A DNA stretch of 64,000 nt from Erodium maritimum (Eukaryota > Streptophyta > Magnoliopsida > Geraniales > Geraniaceae), in contig OY997594.1 in NCBI GenBank assembly GCA_963921825.1, positions 62,543,675-62,607,674 of the forward strand, given 5' to 3'. This document shows positions 1 to 11,054 of this stretch, piece by piece. The translations under genes and the position numbers were made by a program. The notes below the pieces were generated by a model. It was not told the origin of the DNA. It was given only the letters and a program-made list of their open reading frames with translations, and did not search any database. Within the stretch, counting starts at the first letter, position 1. Every line of letters starts with the position of its first letter.

Positions 1-545
1 ATCAGAGCATGGAAGCTGTTACAGCAAACCACCATTACAACCATAGTCAGGGACGAGACATAAGCTCGACCAAAGCAAGCAAACTAACCCACATACGAGC
101 TTGATAAAGGACTCTTACCAAAGTAGATGTCACCACCAATATGACAACAAAGTCTACTTACAAAATTGCCCATAAAAAGACTTTCAGGACGGGAACAAGC
201 TGGTTTAGGAGCTGAAATTTTAGAGGATAGAACCAAAACACTCAATGCTAGAGAAAGGGACGATATTGGGGATCATCAACTCCTCATACTCGTCCTATTG
301 CCCTCCCTAATTGTAAGGATGTAAATCTCATGTGATGACAAAACTATTTTTCTTTATAAACAGTAATCAGCATGCTACTGAAACCTTTAACTGAACAATT
401 CTAAACAAAAATATTGAAATTTAACAAACTAGCAAATTACATATGTAGTGTTGTTTTCGTCATAATCATGGCACAACCTCTAACAACAGCATTATTACAG
501 GAAAATGACAAAACATTTATCAACGCCATGGAAAGTACGCCTTCT
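1..545. other. Flanking sequence left of the CACTA element, no gene recognised
   Basis: AT-rich sequence with no recognisable domain. A 69-codon open frame at 414-623 crosses the transposon boundary and shows no coding features. The last three bases (543-545, tct) are the left copy of the target duplication of the neighbouring CACTA transposon. I looked here for the missing last exon of the ubiquitin-L40 gene found on the other side of the transposon and did not see it. Confidence 0.5.
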
Positions 546-820
546 CACTACTCCAGCATGTCTTATAAGCAACAAAGTTATTTTAGCTTTGTCGCCTTTT
601 ACATAATCAGTGACAGAAGATAAGCTTTGTCACTAATATGTATCAACAGCGACAGAGTATATTAGCTTCGTCACTAGTAATATTTTTAATGACAGAGTAA
701 AGTACTTTGTTGCTAACATCCACTTATTTTTAGTGACAACGTTTGTTGCTCTGTCACTAGTAATAATTTGAGCGACAAAGTAACATACTTTGTTACTATT
801 ATTTTGTTGATAAGTCAACC
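546..820. repeat. CACTA left subterminal repeats
   Basis: Short motifs of the type GTGACAAAG / GCAACAAAGTT and their inverses (CTTTGTCAC, TTTGTTGC) recur roughly every 20-40 bases in both orientations. In the En/Spm family such arrays are transposase-binding sites next to the inverted repeats. The same motif set occurs at the other end of the element. Confidence 0.8.
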
Positions 821-834
821 CTACCAAATCCTCT

Positions 835-2170
835 TAACTCTCTCGAGCACCCTCTCATTATACTTTTAAACCCTATAACTGTCTCGAACTCTCGTAACGC
901 TCTCAAACCCTCCTCCTACCCCCCTCAAACCCTCATTACTCTATCCAACCCTAATGAACCCTCGTTAACCCTTCTAGTCCTCTCAAATAATCTTAATCAT
1001 GTTCTCAAACCCTTATTATCTTATCAAATTGTCGTTACCCTCTCAAATCCTCCTCATAATCTCTCAACCCCTTCAAACCATCTCCAACCTTTTTCATAAT
1101 TCTCTTAAACCCTTTTAACCCGCTCAAACCCTTTTAAACCCTTATTACCCTCTCAAACTCTTCTAACGCTCTCAGACCCTCCTCCTACACCTTCAAACCC
1201 TCGTAACTCTTTTCAATCCTTTTAATCTTCTCAAGCCCTCCTCTTTACCCTCTTAAACCCGAATTCCCTTTTAAACTGTTATAGCCTTCTCAAACGCTCC
1301 TAATCTTCTCAAATCCTTATTACCTCTCTTTTTTTGATCGACAAAGAAATTTTAAATTAAAACTGTTCTTTGGAAGGAAGAATAGAGTTTGAAATACAAA
1401 CACACGAGCAATCCATTGGATCCGCAACCAGGATTCTTTACAAACAGAGAAAATAACAACACAAGGACGGTCCACTCAAGGAACCTCAATAACAACAACA
1501 CCAGGACGGTCCACTCCGGGAACCTCAAAACAACAAAATACAACCAAAGAAAGCAGAGCCCAACCAAAGACTTACAAGGATAAACAGCAGGCAAAGGAAG
1601 TAGGGCAAACCCAACAAGAAAAGCCACCATGGGCAACAAGAACGACTAGGAAACCCTCATTATCCTCACAGACCCTCGTTACCCTTTCTAACCCTCCCAA
1701 ACCCTCTTAATCTTCTCAAACCCTCTTTACCCTATCAAATTGTCATTACCCTCTTAAATCCTCCTCATAATCTCTCAACCCCTTCAAACTCTCTCAAACT
1801 ATTCTCATAAATCTTTTAAATCCTTGTTACCCTCTTAAACCCTTATTACTCTCTCGAATTCTTCTAACGCTCTCAAACCGTCCTTCTACCCACTCAAACC
1901 CTTATTACTCTCTCGAATTCTTCTAACGCTCTCAAACCCTCCTTCTACCCACACAAACCCCTATTACTCTTCCCAACCCTCTTAATCTTCTCAACACTCC
2001 TCTTAACCTTCTAAAAGCCTCATTCCCTCTTAAACACTTTTAACCCTCTCAAACGCTCCTAATCTTGTCAAACCCTCGTCCCTCATTACCCTCACAAACC
2101 CTTGTTACCCATTCCAACCCTCATAAACCCTCATTACCCTATCAATTCGTCGTTACCTTCTCAAATCCTC
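835..2170. repeat. Degenerate CCCT-rich array inside the CACTA element
   Basis: About 1.3 kb of imperfect repeats built from words such as CCCTCTCAAACCC, CCCTCATTACCCTC and TTCTAACGCTCTC. Units vary in length and order. The array resembles a decayed minisatellite rather than a true plant telomere array, because CCCTAAA is not the dominant unit. One block is visibly duplicated: TTATTACTCTCTCGAATTC occurs near 1,845 and again near 1,903. The array is interrupted at about 1,329-1,650 by a foreign segment. Confidence 0.7.
1329..1650 (-). mobile_element. Short LINE-like 3' fragment inside the CCCT array (tentative)
   Basis: The segment opens on the plus strand with a T-run followed by GATCGACAAAG. 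This matches the style of the reversed LINE 3' ends elsewhere in the window (TTTTTTTGATCATC near 3,893 and a T-run plus GATCGGCAAAG near 62,463). It replaces the array abruptly and the array resumes near 1,651. It contains a short duplicated phrase around CACTCAAGGAACCTCAATAAC and CACTCCGGGAACCTCAAAAC. No coding domain was recognised. The likely origin is a 5'-truncated LINE insertion, but no clear target duplication was found. Confidence 0.4.
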
Positions 2171-3875
2171 CCACTACTCCACTATAACACAACCCACTAG
2201 TGTTGGATGCCACCTCCGCCAACATGGATCTCGATCCACACCGACGTGGACCTTTTCCAACATGAAAACCAGTCGTGATGGGCTAGTCTATGTAAGGAAA
2301 TGACATGATCAGTATTGGAAGGAAAAAATGGTACCACCAATGGTACATTATGGGTTTGATTAAATCAAAACACATATGCTTGTTCTCTGTAAATCAGTGA
2401 TATGCTTTAACATTAGAACACGAAAAATGTGTTTTTGCAGGTTGGATATTCATTAGGAAATTGATTCTGCTTTGAGTGTTTGTCTGATTTTTTTTGTTGT
2501 TGATTTTTGGGTTCTAGGTTATGTTCTTTCTGTGGGATTCGATGGAAAGTGTCAACTTTTCTGTTGGATTGTGTTTTTTCCCTTAGTTGAGAGATTTGCT
2601 TTTTGTGTAATCAGTTTTTGGAACTGGTTTTCTTATTTTGGTAGCTGAGAAGTTGGAATTTTGGATGGTCTCTTATTTTAGGAAACTTGAGATTTAGAAG
2701 AAGATGCAGTGGTTCAGATTATTTTTATTTCCAATTTCTTGTTTTTTGAGCACTGTTTTGTTTTGATGATTTATTTCATACACCTTTGAAGCCAACTCTT
2801 TCAGATTTATTTTTCCATGAACTCATTAGTGTGTGCAGGGTATTAGAGATTTATTTCGTATACTAATGCTAGTTATACATTTGTATCAGAAGAAGTTGTT
2901 CCCTGAGTGAATATGATTATAATTTAGGTACAACAAGTTTCAGAAGCTTGTAAATGCTAAGCAAAGTCTTATTTTAACTTTGGATTTTTTAGATTACTGT
3001 GATTGGTGAAATGATGAACAAAGGATTTTGTGGTTGATGTGTTGAATTTTATACTTCACAATGATTTTGCTGATATGTAGAATCCACTATAGATGATTCC
3101 TTTTCTTATAGTTTGTCTTTGATTATTGGTTCAGTTTTAGGAAGTTTGGTTCCCTGTTTATTAGCTCTCAGGGGACTTTGATTACCAACCAATGGATTTC
3201 ACCTATGACGAAGAAGGTATCCTCGGCTCTTCCTTGGTTTCAAGTCAATTTTTGGTCCATTCTAGGGCTATTCCGAGCTTTCACCTTATTCCCTTAATCT
3301 TTGGTGTTGTTGCATATCTTGTGGTTGATTGAAACTTTGCTGGTGTGTTTGATGGATGAACTTCCACATATGTTTCACTTTACAGTCATGAAATTTTAGA
3401 AAATCTGCTCATTTTTTCCCATGTTGTGAGGGATGAACTTCTAATTACAATATGAGATGATGATTTAGCATAATAACTCAGTTGCTATATGAAGCATGTT
3501 ATTGTACTAATCATGTTTGTAACAATCATAAAATAGTTTCTTGTAGATAAAAGTTGGTATAAAAATCAATACAATTGTTGCATTTTTGTTTTTTCTTGAC
3601 TTGTATTCATTCAACTCACTCTTCCATTAACATGGATTTTATACTATTGATTTTCTCCAGGGTATGGATGGGGATGAGGATGAGGATGAGCTTGTTTATG
3701 AGAATGGGCTGGAGGACTATGACAATGTCAACAATTTGGAAGGGTTTGACAATGTGCTTAGTAGATAATGTTTTTGTTTCATATGATTTTTTTGCTGTGC
3801 TAAAGTGTTGCACTTTCTTTGACATGCAATTGTAATGCATTTTGGTATATATATATATATATATAAGTTACTACT
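2171..3875. other. CACTA interior, no recognised protein; exon-like acidic segment at 3,661-3,768
   Basis: Mostly T-rich, intron-like sequence. On the plus strand a good 3' splice context (TTGATTTTCTCCAG) precedes 3,661, and from there an open frame of 36 codons encodes an acidic peptide (GMDGDEDEDELVYENG then LEDYDNVNNLEGF) ending in TAA at 3,768. A possible 5' exon with a donor (GACGAAGAAG then GTATCC) lies near 3,213, but that splice would not keep the acidic frame open. It could be the last exon of a transposon gene or a captured host fragment. I do not recognise it. A short TA microsatellite lies at about 3,846-3,865. Confidence 0.3.
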
Positions 3876-4686
3876 TTTGAATGTGTATTGTTTTTTTTGA
3901 TCATCAAGTTTTTTTAGTTTTATAAATCGATTCTTCGAAAAAAGAAGAAAACGATCAAGGGCAAGCCCTCCACATGTTACAAACCCAATTACATAAGTAT
4001 TTGAACAAGACTTGCCTTGCAAGGCAAGAAAAATACCCCAATCTAACGGATTAGTGTAACCTTCAACACCACAAAAGTCTAAACTAGCTACCCACAAAAC
4101 CCTGAACTACAAGTCCAAACTTCTCACAGATGAATTTTAAGGAAGTAATAGAACAAGAAGGGGGAAAAACGAGCAACCTTTCCCAAATAACAGCTTCAAT
4201 CAATCCAAATTACCACTGTCAGGAGCCCAAGACCGCAAAGACTTGTGTTGTAGGCTTTTGTAAAAGAATACAATTGTACGAAACACAAAAACAGGTCCAG
4301 CCTTCTGTAGTTTTGCACAAACCCTTCCAAAAGTAAAAGTTGACAGTATTCCCAAAGGTCCTAGCAATTGAGTAGTCTTCAGCTCCTGAAAAAACACTGC
4401 AAACTGACCAATACTCAATTGTCCCAAATACAGCACAATGACTAAAACTCAAATAATCCACACCAGTACTAAGCAAACAAAGACTCCAAACCAGTACCAA
4501 TGAAACCAAACTCTCAACCTAAACATTTATCTACCCACACACAAAAAGAGTACCAGCACAAATAACCCCCACTCATAAGATGAAGAAGTAGCCCCCCAAA
4601 AGTTCCTACCTCACCACTAATGTCTCACATCACTCCCAAAACCACCCACCAGACCCACCCAAACCCAATCCAGAAAGAAGACACCC

Positions 4687-7600
4687 TTAAACAGCAGCAG
4701 AAGGAGGCCTCCTTTTTGTGAAAATGCAGCTCAAAGGATCATTAATCCAAGACAAAAAAGGGAAGGCTTGTCCATCTTTGAAATTGGCCCATAACAGCTG
4801 ATATGAATCATTTTGGATTTGTAGAAAAATGTCAAGTGGTGATAGATATCTATTATGGAAGCAAGCCTGATTCCTACTAATCCAGATTCTCCAAATTACT
4901 AAGGAAGAGAGAATTGACCAATGTTTCTTGTTCCTGGCAGGGGCCAACATTTCCCAACTCACAAACCAGTCCAAGATTGACTCTGATAAAGCAGTCTTGA
5001 TTCCCCACCAATCCAGGCAAAGACACCAAACCCTTGCTGAAATATTATAACCAATAAAAAGATGATCTTGGTCCTCTGGATCTTCCATACACATAGGGCA
5101 CCAGATATTTCCATTATACAGTCCCCTGGCCAGGAGAAAACATTTAGTAGGTACCCCTTGCATGCAGACCAACCAGGCAAAGGTAGCCACTTTTGGTGTT
5201 AGAATTGGAGCCCATAGTAATGCAGGCCATTCCAAGGACTTGTCCCAAGACTCATCCAGTACCTCATAAACCTTGTGAACAGTGAAACCCTTGTGATCAT
5301 ATATCCAAGAGGCAGAATCATTGCCCTCTCCTAGCTGATAAGAATTAATAGCATCACAAAACAGATGGAATTGATCCATCTCCCATCCTCTGAGATCTCT
5401 TCTAAAAGTTATAACCCACCTCTCCTCAGACCAAAATGCAGAAACCAGTTCCCTTTTTTGTGTGCATAATAAAAATAACCTGTGGAACTGATATTTTAGA
5501 GGGATATCAAGTAACCACTTGTCCTCCCAAAAATGTACTCTATTTCCTGAGTTTACTTTCCAAGAGATTCCCACAACACCAAAGGCATTAGTGAACTTTG
5601 AACATAATAACAATGACTCCACATGACTAATGAAAGATTGATCATTTTGAATTATAAGATCAGAGAAATTCCAAGCTTCAATTTCCCAGCCAAATTTAGC
5701 ACATAAGAGCTTCTTCCAAAGTGAATCAGTTTCCAGTGCAAATCTCCACCACCATCTTGCCAGCAATGCCTTATTCCTAATGTGTAGATTTTTTTATCCC
5801 AAACCCCCCACTGATTTAGGCCTGCAAATTAAATTCCACCTAATTTTATGTAGAACCTTCTTGTTAATGGAACCATTCCACAAAAATCTTCTTTGCCACT
5901 TCTCCATTTCCACAATGACACACTTTGGAGCTTTATACAGAGACATATAAAATAATGGGAGAGAGCTTAGAGAGGATTTAATCAGAGTTATTCTTCCCCC
6001 AAATGATCTGGACTTGGCTTGCCATAGATTGAGCTTGGTTTTAAATTTTTTGATCACTGGTTCCCAAGTCTTCCTCCTCCTAGGATTAGCTCCTAATTGG
6101 AACTCCAGATAATCAAAAGGTAGTATCATTTCAGCACAACCTAAAATTTGGGTGATCTGTTGTATTGAGACTGATGAGGCATTCATAACAAGAACCTTGG
6201 ACTTCTGGAAATTTATCTTAAGACCAGTGGCCTTTTGCAAACAATTGAGGGTGTGTTTAAGATTAATAACCTGTTGTAGACCAGCCTCAATGAAAATAAG
6301 AGTATCATCAGCAAATTGGAGGTGTGAAATCTCAGGCCCTTGTGAATTGCATTTAACTCCTGCAAACATATTTGCAGTGATCCCTTGGCTCATGAGTTGA
6401 TGTAGGCTTTCAGCTAATAAGGCAAACAATAATGGGGGAAAGAGAGCACCCTTGTCTAAGGCCTCTAAGCAGAGGAAAATATTCTGAAGGAGAACCATTA
6501 ATTAGAACTGATGACCAGGCTGAGATGCACCTTTCCACCCAAGAAATCCAAGTGTTTCCAAATCCCATTGTTTTCAAGATATTCAGGAGGGCTACCCAAT
6601 TGATGTGGTCATAAGCCTTTTCAAAATCAACTTTGAAAATTATCACTTCTTGCCCTGAGGTTTTGATGGAGTGAAGGAGTTCTGAAGCTATTAAAATTCC
6701 ATCCAATATCTGCCTACCAGAAATGAAACCTGATTGTACATCATGCACCAACTGGTTCATCACAGGTTTGAGTCTTGCAGCAAGCACCTTAGAAATAATT
6801 TTATAAACACTACTGATAAGGCTGATAGGTCTATATTCTTCAAATGTCTGAGGAGAACCATTCTTAGGAATAAGAGTGATGAAGGAAGAATTAATTCCTT
6901 TTCCTAAAAAGCCACCAGAAAAGAAGTGATCCATGAAAGCCATTACATCCCCTTTGATAAATCCCCAGCAGGTCTGATGGAACTTCATGGTGAATCCATC
7001 AGGACCAGGGGCTTGGTCCCCATGGCACTTTTTGATTGCAACTAGGACTTCTTCTTCAGTAAAAGGGACCTCCAATGCCAATGCTTGACTTGGGGATAGG
7101 ACATTAAAAGGGAGAGAATTTAACTTGATACAAACTGAATTATTCTCCAAAAATCTCTCCTGGAAGTGTTGTTTGGCCCAAAACTTAATCTCAGAGAGAG
7201 TACCATAAATTACACCATCCACCAAAATTTCATAAATTCTTTTTCTGGTCCCATTATAATTAGCCACCAAGTGAAAAAAATTTGAGCACTTGTCCCCCTC
7301 CTTTGACCACCTGTGTCTTGCCTTTTGACACCACATCTTGGATTGAATCTTCAATTTTTGTATGAGCTGTGCTTTGAGTAGTGCTCTCTTAGATAACTCA
7401 AGGGGATCAAGTCTTCTGTCATCAAGGATGGAATCAAGAGCCTTGATTCCTAGTGTAAGTGTCTCAATGTCATTTTCCACCCAACCAAAAACCTCTAAAT
7501 TCCAGCTTCTATAAAACCCTTTAAGAGCTTTTAACTTATACCATAGCTTGTAGGCTGCTGAACCATTAACCACAATGGACTCCCAAAACACTTTGGACTG

Positions 7601-8362
7601 ATTAAAAAAGAGGGGATGAGCTGTCCAGGCATTGATAAATTTGAAGGGCCTAGGTCCCCAATCAACTCTGGGGTTACTGAGTAAAATAGGTTTGTGATCT
7701 GAGATGGTCCTTGGCAGGTCTTCTTGTATTAAACTTGCACAAATAGTCAGAAGCTGAGGAGAAACTAAGAACCTGTCCAATCTAGAGGCAATTGAGTTGG
7801 GACCAAACCATGAAAATTTTCCCCCAATAAGATGTAAATCAATAATGCCAAGATTATCCAATAAATTTTGAAACTCTCTGATGTTGGTTGAAGAAAAAGT
7901 AGTCCCAGTCTTCTCAGTAGGATCAAGGATGGCATTGAAATCCCCAGCCACCACCAAAGTCTGTGCAAAGAGGGCAGCTTTTACTTCAATATCTCTCCAC
8001 AGCAAGGATCTGTCATGAACTGAGCAAAGGGCATTGACATTTATAATTGTTAACACAACATTCTCCTCAATGAATAGACCTGACCAGTAAATTGCATTTT
8101 TGTCTATCAGGGATGATTGTACATGGCAAAAATCCTTGTTCCACAAAGAAATGATGCCCCCAGAATTGCCTGATGCAGGTGAAACCAGAGCCTCCCAAGA
8201 CTGAGAAAATCCACAGCTAGACATAAAATAGACAGGTAAATCCTCCAATTTTGATTCTTGTATTAAAACCATCACCACACTTTGTTTAGAGCACAAATTC
8301 CTTAGTGCCCTCCTCTTCTGTCTGGAGGAGGCACCCCTCATGTTCCATGAGATTATTCTCAT
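4687..8362 (-). pseudogene. LINE-1 ORF2: AP endonuclease, reverse transcriptase and zinc-binding region
   Basis: The N-terminus MRIISWNMRGASSRQKR is the standard start of plant L1 endonucleases. VVAGDFNAILDP and SDHKPILLS are endonuclease motifs. The reverse transcriptase follows with GPDGFTMKFHQTCW, LISSVYKIISKVLAARLK, GFISGRQILDG and the catalytic FADDTLIF near 6,310. The C-terminal zf-RVT region includes GNIWCPMCMEDPEDQDHLF (about 5,060-5,120), where the following residue is Y in place of the Cys seen in LINE-2. There are at least two breaks: a frame change near 6,420-6,490 after RQGCSLSP, and a stop with frame change at about 5,770-5,795 after VGGLG. ORF2 nicks the target DNA and copies LINE RNA at the nick. 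Confidence 0.9.
8359..8362 (-). promoter_or_regulatory. ATGA stop-start overlap between LINE ORF1 and ORF2
   Basis: On the minus strand the ORF2 start ATG (8,362-8,360) overlaps the ORF1 stop TGA (8,361-8,359). The same ATGA arrangement is present in LINE-2 at 33,344-33,341. Such overlaps allow coupled termination and re-initiation in several non-LTR retrotransposons. That mechanism is an inference here. What is seen is the conserved overlap in two separate copies. Confidence 0.7.
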
Positions 8363-10324
8363 GGAGATGAAAGTCTGAGAGTAGAGATAGAGGGGCAGGA
8401 TTCCTCAACTGCTAAACCCTCATCCAATTCATCAAGATCACAATAATCATCATCAGAGTTAGTTTCCAAATCCACAGTTTGATTAATTTCATTCTCTAAA
8501 TTATCAAACTGAGCAGCTACCAGATCATCATCAATAAATGCCTCTAGTCCCAAAGCTTTACAGAATTCCCAAGTACCTGCCCCTCCACTCTTAAACTTTT
8601 GTGGTTCCTTCTTCTTCAAGCAAGCTTCAGCTTTTGTAACTTCCTTAGGCTTCTGAATTTTAGTTCTTGATCTAGTGTTGTAAGTCACATTGGTATCCAC
8701 CTTTGTAATAGATTTTTTTTGTTTGGGACAGGTTTTGATCTCTTCATTATTAAAATCAACTAATACCAATTTCTTACCACTAATGTTTGAATTAATCTTT
8801 CCCTCCAAAATATTTAAGCTAGCTGGAGTCTGAACCAGTCCCATCTGTCCCAACCAATAGGTGAGAAGTAGTTCCCGGAACAGTGTTCTCTTCACCAGTG
8901 AGGACTGTGTTTTGTAAATCATCAGACACTAAAACAAGTCTAAAGTTCAGGTTTTGTGTTGAAGAAGGGAGTTGTGATGACTGGTTTGAAAGAGGTTGGC
9001 CTTGTAATGCAGGAAAGTTGGAAGGATGTAAAGGTTGAATGTCTTCACTAATGGTGTCAGGAACAATCAGATTAAAACCATCTTCTTCACCCACCAACTC
9101 AGTAACCCTCCTTGTTAATGAAGTGGTCTCTTCCACTGTCTCCCTAGCACTGAGGGTATTAAATTCAGTAGACAAAGATTCATCAGCAGAAACATGTTCA
9201 GAGGAGTTGGTAGAGTCAATAAATTTTGGTGCTACACAAGGAGGGACCAATTTCACATCCACAGAACTCACCATAAAATTGTGTTTAAATCCTTCTAATT
9301 CCAGAGTAGCTTCTTTATACACCCTCAAATATTCTTGTGAATGGAGAAGAACAAAAGCTACTTCAAAAGAATCACCAGTCGGAGAGGTTTGATGGATGCA
9401 CACAAACTCACCAAGGTCTGCCACTGCTGCTTTAAATGTTTCTGAACACCATCCTAAAATGGGTAGTCCATGAATTGCCACCCAAGTGAATTTACCTCCA
9501 GATTTGCAGAGCCAAGATTTATCATCCAACCAAGAAAGCCAAAAACTGAGCCAAGTACTCCCTTCCTTCAGCGCTTCTTTTTCAGCATTTTCATCAGAGA
9601 AATGAACCAGAACCACCCTGTTTCCCAAATCTTTTATGCTAACCTCCACACCTCTCTCTAGTTTGAAGTCCTCCATGATAGCTTGAATAGAGAAATGTTC
9701 ATGCAGAAGTGCCAGATGCCCTTTGTCAACCCACTTCCTTTGATCCTCAGCCACAACCCCTTTGATGATCACCTCCGCAGGATCCAAATCCTCATCAGCA
9801 ACCAACTTTCTTTTCCAAATAGCTTTGCCTCTAGGACCTCTCACCTCCCTTTTATTATTCCAAGCTTTGACCACAAAAAGCTTGAAACCTTTGAGTATGT
9901 AGCCATTGAAGACTTGTAACCCCCTTTGCATACCAAGTTCAGTGGCAAAAGTGACAAAGCCAAACCATTTACCTCTGTTATTAGGACCAGCAGGTGTTTC
10001 TGTTCTTCTAATCTCACCGCATTCTAAGAACAGATTCCTTAACCAAATGTTGGACGTACCTGGAGGTAGATTGTGTACAAAGAGTCTGAAATAATCTTCA
10101 TTCCCATTATCAAAAGGTCTTCCCGGAGGAAAGAAACAATCTTCAGTTCCTCCTTCAACAGATCTCACAGGCAGAGGAGAGTGTTGCTGTGTGTCTTGTA
10201 TCAGAGGAGACACAACCAAAGATTTCAATCTGCCAGTTGTTCCAACCCCAAGTGTAGCATCTCCCACTCTCCCTTCGAAGCCAGGCGGAGGGCCTATAGA
10301 ACCAGATGAAGCCATTGATCCCAA
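8359..10324 (-). pseudogene. LINE-1 ORF1: RNA-binding protein with RRM and DUF4283-like region
   Basis: Reading starts at MGSMASSGSIGPPPGF and stays open for 501 codons to a stop at 8,819. The rest (8,359 to about 8,880) continues in another frame. An RRM domain lies at roughly residues 80-155, with RNP2-like LFVHNL and RNP1-like KWFGFVTF. Residues about 215-350 resemble the DUF4283 domain common in plant LINE ORF1 proteins (HGLPILGWCSETF). The C-terminal part is basic and then acidic. Compared with LINE-2 (33,339-34,028), this copy lacks roughly 30 codons after the DGTG motif, and the loss shifts the frame. The protein would bind LINE RNA in a ribonucleoprotein. The stop overlaps the ORF2 start. 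Confidence 0.8.
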
Positions 10325-10619
10325 AATATTGAAGAAGTAGAGACGAGTGCGATCAAAAGTACAGATCGCTTAACCTAAGCGTTGAAACCCCGTTGGTGGT
10401 TCGGTAATCAAAGATCACCCTGAACACTACACCATGAAACCAAAAGTAACTTATACCCTCGGTGCGAAGCAAGAAGCTCCGATGAATGTCCAGTCGTTTA
10501 ACCTTTGAATGTGTATTGTTATTGTTTCTAAGTTGTGTGAATGATGGAAAGTATTTTTGAAATTGTGCGGACACAACAGGGGAATGAAATTATGTAAATG
10601 TAAAATTAAATAAATTGGT

Positions 10620-10991
10620 ATATTGTTCTTTGTCACCAAAGAAGTTGGCAACAGTGAAAATACTATGTTGCCGAACAAATAAGCAACGACTTAAGGAGCT
10701 AAGTTGCTAAAAATAATAGTGACATAGAAATTACCTATGTTGCCTATAAGTATTTATGACAAAGTATTGGCTTTGTCACCAATGTATTTGGTGACAACGC
10801 ACTTGCTCTGTCACACAGAAAAGAATATAAGCAACAAAGGTTATTTCTGTGTTGCTGATTACATTCGTCAACAATGCAATAGTGACGTGTCATTGGTGAC
10901 AACTTCTTTGTTGCCTATGTCTTTAGTGACAGCAATTTCCTTTTCAGTGACAGTACTATCTTTGTTGCCTATAATCAATTCTGGAGTAGTG
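10620..10991. repeat. CACTA right subterminal repeats
   Basis: The same GTGACAAAG / GCAACAAAG words as at the left end recur here in both orientations (for example TTTGTTGCC, CTTTGTCACC and CTCTGTCACAC), ending in the inverse of the left terminus at 10,991. Together with the left copy they define the transposon. Confidence 0.8.
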
Positions 10992-11054
10992 TCTTGGGCC
11001 TCAACTGCAAAAATTAAATAAAAACCCCATAAAAAAAACATACATATACGAGTT

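Larger units (their letters stand above)
3893..10503 (-). mobile_element. LINE-1: nearly full-length L1-type non-LTR retrotransposon
   Basis: A 6.6-kb insertion on the minus strand. Its 3' end is the T-run at 3,891-3,898 (poly-A on the element strand). Its 5' end is at 10,503, followed by a leader of about 180 bases before ORF1. The 17-bp duplication TTTGAATGTGTATTGTT is perfect at 3,876-3,892 and 10,504-10,520, which is the mark of target-primed reverse transcription. ORF1 (8,359-10,324) and ORF2 (4,687-8,362) have the usual L1 layout. Both frames carry disruptions, so this copy is probably dead. It inserted into the CACTA element near the CACTA's right subterminal region. Confidence 0.93.
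546..10991. mobile_element. CACTA (En/Spm-type) DNA transposon, 10.4 kb including a nested LINE
   Basis: The left end reads CACTACTCCAG and the right end is its exact inverse (CTGGAGTAGTG at 10,981-10,991). Similarity continues for about 30 bases into imperfect inverted repeats that both carry GCAACAAAG. The 3-bp duplication tct lies at 543-545 and 10,992-10,994, as expected for CACTA elements. Both ends carry dense short subterminal motifs. With the LINE (3,893-10,503) and one copy of its duplication removed, the element is about 3.8 kb. No transposase (TNP2-like) coding was seen, so this looks like a non-autonomous derivative. Orientation cannot be set without a transposase. Confidence 0.9.

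Noticed and set aside
1352-1639. Hydrophobic 95-codon frame on the minus strand
   Set aside because: It results from a small duplicated phrase in a LINE-like fragment, and an opposite-strand frame is equally open.
835-2170. Interstitial telomere array
   Set aside because: The repeats are CCCTCTCAAACCC-like and irregular; the plant telomere unit CCCTAAA is not the dominant repeat.
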